Assembly: GCA_963699535.1 (NCBI GenBank)
Contig: CAVOUJ010000001.1
Span: 27,008 to 91,007, forward strand
Source: VBDM01 sp963699535
GTDB lineage: Bacteria > Pseudomonadota > Gammaproteobacteria > Burkholderiales > SG8-39
DNA length: 64,000 nucleotides
Reading direction: 5' to 3'
Shown: piece by piece, positions 7,901-16,754 of the stretch
Layout of the letters: each line of letters opens with the position of its first letter
Numbering within the stretch: the stretch's first letter is position 1
Notes under the pieces: generated by a model
Databases searched by the model: none
What the model was told of the DNA's origin: nothing
What the model saw: the letters and a program-made list of their open reading frames with translations, nothing else
Position numbers and translations under genes: made by a program

Positions 7901-8947
7901 ATGTCGTCCAAAGCTTTACCAAGGTTGTCCCTACTCCTCCTCGCAGCGTTGGGTGTCACGGCCGCTTTCCCAGGCTGGTCGCAGGAAAAGGTTCTGAATC
8001 TATATTCCTCGCGCCACTACAGCACCGACGAGGCCCTGTACGCAAACTTCACCAAGCGAACCGGTATCCGTATCAATCGCATCGACGCCGCTGAGGATCC
8101 GCTGATCGAGCGCATTCGCAACGAAGGAGCGAGAAGCCCCGCCGACGTGTTGGTCACCGTCGATGCGGGGCGCCTGTGGCGGGCCGAGCAGCTGGGTTTC
8201 TTCCAGAGCGTGAAGTCCCCCGTGCTCGAATCGCGGATCCCCGCAAACCTGCGCCACCCAGACGGCCTGTGGTTCGGATTTTCGACACGGGCCCGGGTGA
8301 TCTTCTACGACAAGTCAAGAATCAAACCGGGGGAGCTCACGCGCTACGAGGACCTTGCAGATCCGAAATGGAAGGGAGCCATCTGCGTGCGCTCCGGGGG
8401 GCATATCTATAACCTCTCGCTGCTCTCCAGCATCATCGGTCACTCGGGCGAAGCAGCGGCTGAAGCATGGGCAGGCGCCGTGGCGGCGAACCTTGCGCGC
8501 ACTCCCAAAGGCGGGGACACCGATCAAATCGCGGCAGTCGCCGCGGGCGAGTGCCGGATCGCGATCGCCAACACCTACTACTACGCCCGGCTCGCGCGCT
8601 CGGCCAAACCGGATGAGCGGTCGATCGCGGAAAAAGTGGGCGTCGTCTGGCCCAACCAGGCGCCGGGCGACCGGGGAACCCACATCAACATTTCCGGCGC
8701 GGGAGTCCTCAAGAACGCCCCCAACCGCGACAACGCCGTGCGTTTCCTGGAGTACCTGGCGAGCGACGACGCTCAGCGCTACTTCGCCGATGGCAACAAC
8801 GAGTGGCCGGCCGTCGCTTCGGTGCGGGTCCAGAACCCGGTTTTCTCAGAACTCGGGACTTTCAGGGCCGACACGCAGAGCGTCGGTACCTACGGGCGAA
8901 ACCAACCCGTTGCGCAAAGAATCTTCGACCGCGTCGGCTGGAAGTAG
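7901..8947 (+). CDS. Periplasmic ferric iron-binding protein of an ABC importer (FbpA/FutA type)
   Basis: This protein (348 residues from the ATG at 7901) has a signal peptide (LLLLAALGVTAAFPGWSQ) and a mature start KVLNLYSSRHYSTDEALY, typical of FbpA/FutA/IdiA iron-binding proteins. Late in the sequence IANTYYYARL supplies the conserved Tyr pair that binds Fe(III) in this group. The family delivers ferric iron to an inner-membrane permease. An earlier in-frame ATG at 7838 would place the Fur-like site inside the gene, so the later start is preferred. The matching permease is the next gene but is transcribed towards it, and the ATPase lies beyond that. Confidence 0.88.
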   Translation: MSSKALPRLSLLLLAALGVTAAFPGWSQEKVLNLYSSRHYSTDEALYANFTKRTGIRINRIDAAEDPLIERIRNEGARSPADVLVTVDAGRLWRAEQLGFFQSVKSPVLESRIPANLRHPDGLWFGFSTRARVIFYDKSRIKPGELTRYEDLADPKWKGAICVRSGGHIYNLSLLSSIIGHSGEAAAEAWAGAVAANLARTPKGGDTDQIAAVAAGECRIAIANTYYYARLARSAKPDERSIAEKVGVVWPNQAPGDRGTHINISGAGVLKNAPNRDNAVRFLEYLASDDAQRYFADGNNEWPAVASVRVQNPVFSELGTFRADTQSVGTYGRNQPVAQRIFDRVGWK

Positions 8948-8964
8948 GCGGCTCTGAGGCCGCC
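8947..8964. terminator. Short GC hairpin between convergent iron genes
   Basis: A perfect six-base-pair stem, GGCGGC with GCCGCC, and loop TCTGAG starts at the last base of the binding-protein stop codon. There is no T tract on either side, so termination activity is uncertain. Confidence 0.3.
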
Positions 8965-8972
8965 GCGGAGGA

Positions 8973-10649
8973 TCAGCCCCGCCCTTCCCGGCCCCTGGCG
9001 ATCACGCGCGAAAGCAGAATCACAGGCACGAGGCTGACCGCGACGATGACCAGCGACGCAGCGGCAGCTTCGCTGAGACGCTCGTCGGAGGCATAGTGGT
9101 AGGCCTGAACCGCAAGAGTGTCGAAATTGAAGGGGCGCATGGCAAAAGTCGCCGGAAGCTCCTTCATCACGTCGACGAATACGATCAGGGCCGCGGCGAG
9201 CAGGCTCGCCCCCATCATCGGCACGTGCACCCGTGCGAGCACCTGCCCGGGAGTGCGCCCTAGGCTCCGGGCCGCGTCTTCCATGCTGGGGCGGATCTTG
9301 GCGAGTCCGGCCTCGACGGCCTGAAGCGCGATGGCAAGAAAACGAACCAGATAGGCGTACACCAGGGCGATCACGCCGCCGGTAAAGATCAAACCGATCT
9401 TCATCCCGAACTGCGCTTCGAACCACGCGGCGAGCCAGTTGTCCAGCCGAGCCACCGGGACCAGGATTCCCACGGCGATCACGGCGCCCGGCATCGCATA
9501 GCCCAGCGCCGCGACGCGGCTGGCGGCGTGGACGGGCCACCACTGCGAAAGCCGCGCGGCATAGGCGAGCAGCAGGGCGAGCATCACGGCGGCCGCGGCG
9601 GTGATTCCGGAAAGCGTGAAGCTGTTGATCGCCAGCGAAACAAACCGATCCGAAAACAGCGGCCCCGGCTCGGCAGCAACTCTGTAGAGAAGGATGGCCG
9701 TCGGCAGGAGAAAACCGAGCATCGGCGGCACACCGCACACCACCATTGCCCCTATCGCCCCGCGTCCCGACAGCCGATGCAACTGCCCCTGGGGGCGCAT
9801 CGAGTAGTCGTAGTAACGGGCCTGGCCGCGATTCCACCGCTCCACCAGAAGCACGATGAACACCACGGCAAGCAGCGCCGCCGAGAGTTGCGCCGCCGCC
9901 ACCGGATCGCCCATCGACATCCAGGCGCGGTAGATGCCGGTGGTAAAGGTCTGCACCCCGAAATAGGAGACCGCCCCGAAGTCGGCGAGCGTTTCCATCA
10001 ACGCCAGCGAAGTGCCCGCTGCGATCGCGGGCCGCGCGAGCGGAAGCGCCACGCGAAAGAAGGTTCCCCAGGCGCCCCTGCCGAGGAGGCGGCCAGCCTC
10101 AAGGAGGTTCGCCGATTGCTCGAGGAAGGCGGCGCGGGCAAGCAGATAAACGTAGGGGTAGAGCACCAGCGAAAAGACCAGAACCGCGCCGCCCAGGGAG
10201 CGGATGTCGGGGAACCAGTAGTCGCCGGCTTGCCAGCCGGTGATCGCGCGCAGCGTGCCTTGCAAAGGCCCCGCGAACTGAAGGAAGTCGGTGCTGGCGT
10301 AGGCGATCACATACCCCGGCATCGCCAGCGGCAGGATGAGCGCCCACTCGAGAAGCCCTCGTCCCGGAAATCGATGGGTGGCAATCAACCACGCGCTCGA
10401 CACTCCCAGCAGGGTGACCCCGAAAGCCACGCCCAGTGCGAGCCACAGAGTGGAGGCAACGTAGTCGGGAAGCACGGTACCGGCCAAGTGCCGCCAAGTT
10501 CCCTCCCCCGTCGCGAACGCACTGCTGAGCACCATGGCTATCGGCGCAAGCAGCAAGGCGGCTACCGCCACGGCACAGAAGGCGAGTCCCGCTGCTGAGC
10601 GCGGGGCCCGCGGCGACACGAGCGAGGTCACGGCGCTCACCGAGGTCAC
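8973..10649 (-). CDS. Ferric iron ABC transporter permease (FbpB type, fused double domain)
   Basis: This 558-residue protein contains about twelve transmembrane segments in two halves, each with an EAA-type ATPase-contact motif: EAGRLLGRGAWGTFFRVALPL in the first half and DAARSLGRTPGQVLARVHVP in the second. That is the layout of FbpB/SfuB, in which two permease domains are fused. It should move Fe(III) from the binding protein encoded at 7901 through the inner membrane. The GTG at 10649 lacks a clear ribosome binding site; another GTG four codons inside is possible. It diverges from the ATPase gene across a Fur-like palindrome. Confidence 0.88.
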   Translation of the reverse strand: MTSVSAVTSLVSPRAPRSAAGLAFCAVAVAALLLAPIAMVLSSAFATGEGTWRHLAGTVLPDYVASTLWLALGVAFGVTLLGVSSAWLIATHRFPGRGLLEWALILPLAMPGYVIAYASTDFLQFAGPLQGTLRAITGWQAGDYWFPDIRSLGGAVLVFSLVLYPYVYLLARAAFLEQSANLLEAGRLLGRGAWGTFFRVALPLARPAIAAGTSLALMETLADFGAVSYFGVQTFTTGIYRAWMSMGDPVAAAQLSAALLAVVFIVLLVERWNRGQARYYDYSMRPQGQLHRLSGRGAIGAMVVCGVPPMLGFLLPTAILLYRVAAEPGPLFSDRFVSLAINSFTLSGITAAAAVMLALLLAYAARLSQWWPVHAASRVAALGYAMPGAVIAVGILVPVARLDNWLAAWFEAQFGMKIGLIFTGGVIALVYAYLVRFLAIALQAVEAGLAKIRPSMEDAARSLGRTPGQVLARVHVPMMGASLLAAALIVFVDVMKELPATFAMRPFNFDTLAVQAYHYASDERLSEAAAASLVIVAVSLVPVILLSRVIARGREGRG

Positions 10650-10704
10650 TGTGGAAGGAAGCGGCTCTCTCGAAAAATGATGCTTCGGGGACGCACGATT
10701 CTAT

Positions 10705-10719
10705 CAAGAATGATTCTTG
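10705..10719. promoter_or_regulatory. Perfect palindromic Fur-box-like site between permease and ATPase genes
   Basis: CAAGAAT-G-ATTCTTG is a perfect 7-1-7 inverted repeat in the 97-base divergent spacer. Its centre (AAT-N-ATT) equals the Fur consensus centre, and the spacing is the Fur one. It could repress both the permease and the ATPase gene when iron is plentiful. Confidence 0.65.
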
Positions 10720-10746
10720 TTTTTGTTTGGTTCATAATGAGCGGCC

Positions 10747-11874
10747 ATGAGCACGCGAAATGAATCGACCCACGGCGTTGTCGTCTCCCTCAAGGACATT
10801 CGCCAGGCCTACGGCAGCCATGAGGTCGTATGCGGGCTCTCTTTCGAATTGAAGCGCGGCGCGATCGGCTGCCTCTTGGGGCCGAGCGGCTGCGGCAAGA
10901 CCACGGTGCTTCGCTGTATCGCCGGATTCGAGCCGATTCGGTCGGGTGAAATCCGTTTGAACGACAGCCTGGTGAGCAGGCCGGGAATGATGGTCCCGCC
11001 CGAGCGACGCTCCATCGGCATGGTTTTTCAGGACTACGCCCTGTTCCCTCACCTGACCGTGGCGCAGAACATCGCCTTCGGACTTTTCGGGATCGAAAAG
11101 CGGGAGCGCGATTTGCGCATCGCCCACTACCTCGAGGCCACGGGTCTGGCCGGTCTGGAGGAAAAGTATCCGCACCAGCTCTCGGGAGGGCAGCAACAAC
11201 GCGTGGCCTTGGCCAGGGCGATCGCGCCTCGGCCGGACCTCATTCTGCTCGACGAGCCGTTTTCCAATCTGGACGTTGCCCTGCGCGAGCGGCTCGCTGC
11301 GGACGTGCGCAGCGTCATCAAGCGCTTCAACATGACCGCGATCCTCGTCACGCACGACCAACACGAGGCCTTTGCAATCGCCGACGAGGTCGGCGTCATG
11401 CACGGCGGACAGATCGAACAATGGGACAGTGCCTACAATCTCTATCATCGACCGGCCACGCGATTCGTCGCGGATTTTGTCGGTCAGGGAGTATTTCTGC
11501 CCGGTGCTGCGCTGTCATCGCGGCAAGTCAGCATCGAGCTCGGCGTCCTGAATGGCGAGATTCCGGAGGCGTGTGGAATGGGTTGCGAAGCCTGCGGTAA
11601 AGGATGCCAGGTAGAGGTACTGCTCCGACCGGACGACATCATCCATGACGACGGCAGCAGCATGCAGGCGGAAGTGCTGAGTAAGGCATTTCGCGGCGCC
11701 GAAATTCTCTACACGCTGAAGCTCGAGAGCGGCCGTAACGTTCTTGCGCTTGTGCCAAGCCATCACAACCACGCCATCGGCGAACGCATCGGCATCCGAC
11801 TCGACGTGGACCATGTGGTGGCGTTTGCCCCGGCGCAGACCCAATCCGGCAGTTCCCGGTCTCAGCCGGTCTGA
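10747..11874 (+). CDS. Ferric iron ABC transporter ATPase (FbpC type) with a four-cysteine insert
   Basis: This 375-residue ATPase has Walker A GPSGCGKT (residues 45-52), Q-loop FQDY, signature LSGGQQQR, Walker B LILLDEP and the switch His in VTHDQHEA. After residue 250 comes the TOBE-like regulatory region of FbpC/PotA-type ATPases. Inside it lies EACGMGCEACGKGCQVE, with Cys at 276, 280, 283 and 287 (C-X3-C-X2-C-X3-C), which looks like a metal or iron-sulfur site. It pairs with the permease and binding protein described nearby, although the three genes lie in three orientations rather than one operon. Its last 13 bases overlap the end of the convergent TonB-like gene. Confidence 0.87.
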   Translation: MSTRNESTHGVVVSLKDIRQAYGSHEVVCGLSFELKRGAIGCLLGPSGCGKTTVLRCIAGFEPIRSGEIRLNDSLVSRPGMMVPPERRSIGMVFQDYALFPHLTVAQNIAFGLFGIEKRERDLRIAHYLEATGLAGLEEKYPHQLSGGQQQRVALARAIAPRPDLILLDEPFSNLDVALRERLAADVRSVIKRFNMTAILVTHDQHEAFAIADEVGVMHGGQIEQWDSAYNLYHRPATRFVADFVGQGVFLPGAALSSRQVSIELGVLNGEIPEACGMGCEACGKGCQVEVLLRPDDIIHDDGSSMQAEVLSKAFRGAEILYTLKLESGRNVLALVPSHHNHAIGERIGIRLDVDHVVAFAPAQTQSGSSRSQPV

Positions 11875-12596
11875 AGTTCGAAGATCACGGGAATGTCCAG
11901 GGTGAATTCCCGGCCACGCAGCGCCGACGGAATCGGCTCCTGCCCGGTACCCTTCTTCACCATGTCCAGGGCTTGATCGTCGAGGATTTGATAGTTGCTC
12001 GATTTCTTGATGAGCGCGCTCCTGATCTCCCCGTTCGAACCGACCACCAGGCGAACCTCGACTCGCCCCTGCCAGCCCCTCTCCATGGCATGGATCGGGT
12101 AGCGCCTGTAGCGCCTCGCTGCGTCCATCAAGGCCAGTCGGTACTTTTCGATGAGGTTAGCGTCGACTCCTCCGGCCATAGTCCTTTCGGCGCTAGGCGC
12201 CGGCGTCGAAGCCGCTTCGGGCGCGCTTGCGGCTCCCGGAATTGGCGATAAGGGAGTCGGGTCGGTGCGCCGCGCATTCTCGTAGGCCGCTGACTCTGGG
12301 TCGGCGAGGACTGGCTGAGCTGGTTCTGGATTCACTTCCCGTCGAGGCCGGTGGAGCGGTTTCGGCATGGCGGCCGGAGCCACGGGATGAACCAGCTTCG
12401 ATGCGAGAGTCGCCGTGAGTACTTTCACTTCGTTCGCATGCTCGATGGGACCAAGGCCCGGAAAAGCGAGCAGCGCAGCCGCGTGCAGTCCTATCGAAAC
12501 GGACACGCACGCAAACAGCGTCCGGCGCTGTGCGTCCTCGCGGAACAGCGCGGGCGCACCGTCGGGCGGCAGCCCCCCACGCACCTCAGCGTTCAC
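11862..12596 (-). CDS. TonB-like energy transducer
   Basis: This 244-residue protein has one membrane anchor (LFACVSVSIGLHAAALLAF, about residues 27-45), a long Pro/Ala-rich periplasmic stretch, and a C-terminal TonB-like domain (YPIHAMERGWQGRVEVRLVVG and onwards). TonB proteins carry proton-motive energy from ExbB/ExbD to outer-membrane receptors. ExbB and ExbD are not in the window. The domain also occurs in proteins of other envelope systems, so an iron link rests on the neighbours. The GTG start overlaps the stop of the upstream epimerase gene (GTGA), suggesting translational coupling with the sugar genes rather than with the iron genes. Confidence 0.75.
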   Translation of the reverse strand: MNAEVRGGLPPDGAPALFREDAQRRTLFACVSVSIGLHAAALLAFPGLGPIEHANEVKVLTATLASKLVHPVAPAAMPKPLHRPRREVNPEPAQPVLADPESAAYENARRTDPTPLSPIPGAASAPEAASTPAPSAERTMAGGVDANLIEKYRLALMDAARRYRRYPIHAMERGWQGRVEVRLVVGSNGEIRSALIKKSSNYQILDDQALDMVKKGTGQEPIPSALRGREFTLDIPVIFELQTG

Positions 12597-13606
12597 TTGG
12601 TCTCACGATAGTAAGCCTGGTACCACTCGGCAAAGCGCTTGACCCCGACTTCCACAGGGGTCTGCGGCTTATAGCCGACCACCCTCTGCAGCTCTTCGGT
12701 ATCCGCGCAAGTGGCGGGAACATCTCCGGCCTGCATTGGAAGCAGCTCGAGCTGCGCCTTCTTGCCCAGACACTGCTCGAGCACTTCAATATAGCGCATG
12801 AGCTTGACCGGCCGGTTGTTGCCGATATTGAAGATGCGCCAGGGCGCATAACTCGTCGCAGGATCCGGGCGATCGCCGCTCCAGCCGGCCGTGGGAGCGG
12901 CGGGCTGGTCGATGACGCGCACGATCCCTTCGACGATGTCGTCCACGTAGGTGAAATCGCGCACCATGTCGCCGCGGTTGAATACCGGGATCGGGCGCCC
13001 GGCGAGGATTCCTTCGGTGAACTTGAATAGGGCCATGTCGGGGCGCCCCCACGGGCCGTACACAGTGAAAAACCTCAAGCCCGTGCACGCCAACCCGTAC
13101 AGATGAGCGTAGCTGTGCGCCATCAGTTCGTTGGCCTTCTTGGTCGCGGCATAGAGCGACACCGGGTGGTCGACGTTGTCATGCTCCGAAAACGGCAGCC
13201 TTGTGTTCGCGCCGTAAACGGAACTGCTTGAGGCAAAGACTAGATGCCCGACTCGCGAGTGACGGCAGCCCTCGAGAATGTGGAGGAACCCGACAATGTT
13301 GGCGTCCGTGTATGCAGACGGGTTTTCGATCGAGTAGCGGACTCCGGCCTGTGCCGCCAGATGCATGACCGCGCCGAACTTCGCCGTCGCGAAAAGGTCC
13401 GCCATCGGCCTTCGTTCGACGATATCGAGTTTCTGAAACACGAACCCCTTGCGTGGCCGCAGGCGATCGAGCCGCGCCTGCTTCAGCCGAACATCGTAGT
13501 AGTCGCTCAGGTTGTCTATGCCTACAACTTCGTCGCCGCGATCGAGCAACGCATGGCTCAACGCTGAACCGATGAACCCGGCTGCGCCGGTGACAAGAAC
13601 CTTCAT
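12593..13606 (-). CDS. NAD-dependent epimerase, UDP-glucuronate 4-epimerase type
   Basis: This 337-residue extended SDR has the Rossmann motif GAAGFIGSAL, the catalytic FASSSSVYG strand and the Y-X3-K pair in YAATKKANE. The string NLSDYYDVRLKQARL and the downstream RFFTVYGPWGRPDMALFKF are typical of UDP-glucuronate 4-epimerases (CapI/LspL type), which make UDP-galacturonate for surface polysaccharides. The gene starts at ATG 13606, about 50 bases after the upstream galE stop, and its stop overlaps the TonB-like start. It opens the nucleotide-sugar section of the EPS locus. Confidence 0.87.
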   Translation of the reverse strand: MKVLVTGAAGFIGSALSHALLDRGDEVVGIDNLSDYYDVRLKQARLDRLRPRKGFVFQKLDIVERRPMADLFATAKFGAVMHLAAQAGVRYSIENPSAYTDANIVGFLHILEGCRHSRVGHLVFASSSSVYGANTRLPFSEHDNVDHPVSLYAATKKANELMAHSYAHLYGLACTGLRFFTVYGPWGRPDMALFKFTEGILAGRPIPVFNRGDMVRDFTYVDDIVEGIVRVIDQPAAPTAGWSGDRPDPATSYAPWRIFNIGNNRPVKLMRYIEVLEQCLGKKAQLELLPMQAGDVPATCADTEELQRVVGYKPQTPVEVGVKRFAEWYQAYYRETK

Positions 13607-13659
13607 TCTGACTCAGCTTCCCATTTGTCGGCGCGTGGTGCAGCTGCGCCCCGCCGTCC

Positions 13660-14706
13660 CTACGTCACGCGCTCGCCCGACCGCGCGCCTTCTCCGCGGT
13701 AGCCGCGAGGGTTCTTGCTCTGCCATCGCCATGCATCGCGGCACATGTCATCAAGCGAGCACGTCGCCTTCCAGCCCAGCATTTCTTGCGCGAGAGTGGG
13801 GTCCGCGTAGCACTCGGCCACATCTCCCGCCCGCCGCTCGACCCGCTCGATCGGAATCGACCGGCCGCTCGCATGCTCGAAAGCGCGCACCGCCTCCAGC
13901 ACGGTGACTCCACGTCCCGTCCCGAGATTCACGGTGAAGCCCCGCCGCTCGCGCTGCATGGCTTCCATCGCGGCAAGGTGCCCGCGCGCCAGGTCGACCA
14001 CATGGATATAGTCGCGCACCCCGGTACCATCCCGCGTCGGGTAGTCGCTGCCGAACACGCGCACCTTGTCGCGAACGCCGACGGCAACCTGGGCGATATT
14101 GGGCATGAGATTGTTCGGAATGCCCTGGGGGTCCTCGCCGATCAACCCGCTCGGGTGCGCACCTGCAGGGTTGAAGTATCGCAGCAAAGCGATGCGCCAC
14201 GCGGCGGGATCGGAAGCCGCGAGATCCGCAAGTATCCGCTCGACCATCAGTTTGGAGTGGCCGTAGGGGTTGATGGGACCGAGCGGGGCATCCTCACGAA
14301 TCGGCACCGGCGCGGCGCTGCCGTAGACCGTGGCCGAGGAGGAGAACACCAACATCCCGACTTTCGCCTCCGCCATCGCACGGCACAACGTCAAGGCGCC
14401 TTGAACATTGTTATCGTAGTATTCGATCGGTTTTTCGAAAGATTCGCCCACCGCCTTGAGCCCGGCGAAGTGAATCACCGCGTCGAAGCGGTGCCGCGAA
14501 AACGCTTCCCGAAGTTCCCCCGAATTGCGAACATCCGCTCTTGCAAATTCGGGCGTCTTGCCCACAATCTGCCCGATGCGGCCCAGCACCGCTGCATGGC
14601 TGTTGCAGAGGTTGTCGAGAATGACCACATCGTGCCCGGCCTGCATCAGCGCCACAGAAGTGTGGGATCCGATGTACCCGGCACCGCCGGTTACCATGAC
14701 TTTCAT
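13660..14706 (-). CDS. galE: UDP-glucose 4-epimerase
   Basis: This 348-residue protein has the GalE signature: GGAGYIGSHTSVAL at the N-terminus, FSSSATVYG, and the catalytic Y-X3-K in YGHSKLMVE, followed by LRYFNPAGAHPSGLIGEDP. GalE interconverts UDP-glucose and UDP-galactose and so feeds galactose units into the EPS. Length is that of the family. It is followed on the same strand by the UDP-glucuronate epimerase gene with a short gap, so the two are probably one transcript. Confidence 0.93.
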   Translation of the reverse strand: MKVMVTGGAGYIGSHTSVALMQAGHDVVILDNLCNSHAAVLGRIGQIVGKTPEFARADVRNSGELREAFSRHRFDAVIHFAGLKAVGESFEKPIEYYDNNVQGALTLCRAMAEAKVGMLVFSSSATVYGSAAPVPIREDAPLGPINPYGHSKLMVERILADLAASDPAAWRIALLRYFNPAGAHPSGLIGEDPQGIPNNLMPNIAQVAVGVRDKVRVFGSDYPTRDGTGVRDYIHVVDLARGHLAAMEAMQRERRGFTVNLGTGRGVTVLEAVRAFEHASGRSIPIERVERRAGDVAECYADPTLAQEMLGWKATCSLDDMCRDAWRWQSKNPRGYRGEGARSGERVT

Positions 14707-14922
14707 TGCATTCCGCCCGGTTCGTACGTTGTTGTCTTGACGGCGGGCCCCTTTGATAAGTCCGGCAACGGTTTTTATTCGACGAGCGAGGTCGGGAGAC
14801 CTCGGGAGTCTAGCCGATTTTCAGAACGACCGTCCCCGCCGAGATGCCAAAGGCGTACTGCGTGGCCTTTCCTTCGGAAACGCGCTTGACGGAAGGGGCC
14901 CCGCGCCCAGGGCCGTATGCCG

Positions 14923-15156
14923 CTAGTGCCGGGTGGCGGGCTCGCGCCGCACTCTGGCCTGGGGTAGCACGACGCGCGTCCGTGCAGCGGTCTTGGTTCG
15001 CTTCTTGCGCCGCAAATAGCTCACTACCGGCTGGGTCAGTTCACCGCTGCTCTCAGTGCTTTCTACTCCTCGGATGAAGCGACCGAATAGATAAGCAACC
15101 GCCAGGCCGATCAAGAGCCATCCGACGAGGACAGATAACAAAATCACCCAACTCAT
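14923..15156 (-). CDS. Small single-pass membrane protein, unknown
   Basis: From the ATG at 15156 this gives 77 residues: one strong transmembrane helix (WVILLSVLVGWLLIGLAVAYLFG, residues about 3-25) followed by a short acidic linker and a basic tail (SYLRRKKRTKTAARTRV). A GTG at 15183 would add nine residues. Neither start has a good ribosome binding site. I do not recognise a family. The clear membrane helix with a positively charged cytoplasmic-type tail suggests a real gene, but chance is not excluded. It sits in the 729-base gap between divergent galE and the UDP-sugar dehydrogenase gene; the rest of that gap holds nothing I recognise. Confidence 0.4.
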   Translation of the reverse strand: MSWVILLSVLVGWLLIGLAVAYLFGRFIRGVESTESSGELTQPVVSYLRRKKRTKTAARTRVVLPQARVRREPATRH

Positions 15157-15435
15157 GTGCGATATGAGGACAAGAAGCGACACGACTCTATGACGCTATC
15201 ATGAAGTCCCCGGCGGAGCCGTGTCAAGCGCAGAATACCCCGTATCCCGAACACGCTGGTGTCGCCGGCCGGCGACGATCAGGGCAAGGCAACGCGCTCG
15301 AATCGGGCAGACCCTTGCCCCTGGGAGTCGCGCCCGGGGTCGCAAATCGCCGCCCTCCCGTCCCTTCGGCGCGGCCCGGAAAATGATGATTTCGGGGAAA
15401 ATTGCTTCAAATGCACAAGAATAGGGAGTGGTCTT

Positions 15436-16716
15436 ATGAGTACGGTCGCCGTTGTCGGACTCGGTTATGTTGGGTTGCCACTCGCTGTGGCATTCGGCAG
15501 GAAATTCCGGACCATCGGGTTCGACCTTAGCACGGAGAAGATCGAGAATTACCGCCGTCACATCGACCCCACCGGAGAGGTTTCCACCGAAGAGTTGCGC
15601 GCTGCGGACCAGCTTGCGGTAACCACCGATCCGGCGCAGATCGCCACGGCCGATATCATCGTGGTCGCGGTCCCAACACCGGTGGATTCCGTGCGCCAGC
15701 CGGATTTCCGCCCGCTGATCGAGGCAAGCACGACAGTCGGCAGGCACATGAAAAAAGACGCGACCGTCGTCTACGAGTCCACCGTGTACCCGGGAGCGAC
15801 CGAGGAAGTATGCATCCCGATCCTCGAAAAAATCTCGGGAAAAACTTGGCTCAAGGACTTCAACGTCGGTTACTCGCCCGAACGCATTAACCCTGGCGAC
15901 AAGGAACACCGGCTCGAGACCATCATAAAAGTCGTCGCGGGCGACACGCCGGAGACCCTGGAGCGGATCGCCCATCTCTACGGCGCGGTCGTTACCGCCG
16001 GCGTGTACCGCGCGTCCAGCATCAAGGTCGCCGAAGCTGCCAAGGTCATAGAAAATACGCAGCGCGACCTGAACATCGCCTTGATCAACGAGCTCGCGAT
16101 CATCTTCAACCGTGTCGGCATTGACACCCTCGAGGTCCTTCAGACGGCGGGAACCAAGTGGAACTTCTTGCCGTTTCGGCCCGGCCTGGTCGGCGGCCAC
16201 TGCATCGGCGTGGACCCTTACTACCTGACCTACAAGGCCGAGATGCTCGGCTACCATCCTGAGGTCATCCTGGCCGGACGACGCATTAACGACAACATGG
16301 GAAAGTTCATCGCCGAGCAAACCATCAAGCAGCTGATCCGCGGGGGTCACGCCGTGAAGGACGCGAAGGTCACCGTACTCGGACTGTCATTCAAGGAGGA
16401 CGTTCCCGACCTGCGTAACTCGCACGTCATCGATGTCATCAACGAACTCAAGAGCTATGGCGCCCAGGTGTTCGTGCACGATCCGGTACCAGAACCGGGG
16501 GAAGCCCAGCACGAGTACGGGCTGGAACTCACGCCCTGGGAAGACCTCCCGATTGCAGACGCGATGGTCGTCGCCGTCGCCCACCGCCAGTTCCGGGACA
16601 TGGGCGTCGCCGCGCTCGCCCGCAAGATCGCCAAAGGCGGCGCTTTCGTCGACGTCAAGTCACAGTTCGACCGCAAGGAACTCGCCGATGCCGGGCTGCA
16701 TGTCTGGCGACTATAG
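15436..16716 (+). CDS. UDP-N-acetyl-hexosamine 6-dehydrogenase (TviB/WbpA type)
   Basis: This 426-residue protein is a nucleotide-sugar dehydrogenase. The N-terminus MSTVAVVGLGYVGLPLAVAF is the NAD-binding fold, AVPTPVD follows, and the catalytic Cys is in LVGGHCIGVDPYYLTYKA. The pattern GVDPYYL and KVAEAAKVIENTQRD resemble enzymes oxidising UDP-GlcNAc or UDP-GalNAc to uronic acids (TviB, WbpA), rather than Ugd for UDP-glucose. The product would be an acidic amino sugar for the EPS. The ATG at 15436 is preceded by GGGAG at a good distance; upstream codons in frame do not look coding. Confidence 0.88.
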   Translation: MSTVAVVGLGYVGLPLAVAFGRKFRTIGFDLSTEKIENYRRHIDPTGEVSTEELRAADQLAVTTDPAQIATADIIVVAVPTPVDSVRQPDFRPLIEASTTVGRHMKKDATVVYESTVYPGATEEVCIPILEKISGKTWLKDFNVGYSPERINPGDKEHRLETIIKVVAGDTPETLERIAHLYGAVVTAGVYRASSIKVAEAAKVIENTQRDLNIALINELAIIFNRVGIDTLEVLQTAGTKWNFLPFRPGLVGGHCIGVDPYYLTYKAEMLGYHPEVILAGRRINDNMGKFIAEQTIKQLIRGGHAVKDAKVTVLGLSFKEDVPDLRNSHVIDVINELKSYGAQVFVHDPVPEPGEAQHEYGLELTPWEDLPIADAMVVAVAHRQFRDMGVAALARKIAKGGAFVDVKSQFDRKELADAGLHVWRL

Positions 16717-16754
16717 CGGCCGCTGGAGACGAATTGTCGGCAGGACCGAATGAG

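Noticed and set aside
9528..10598. 356-residue open frame opposite the permease gene
   Set aside because: Highly charged, His/Arg/Gln-rich composition and antisense to a clear membrane protein gene.
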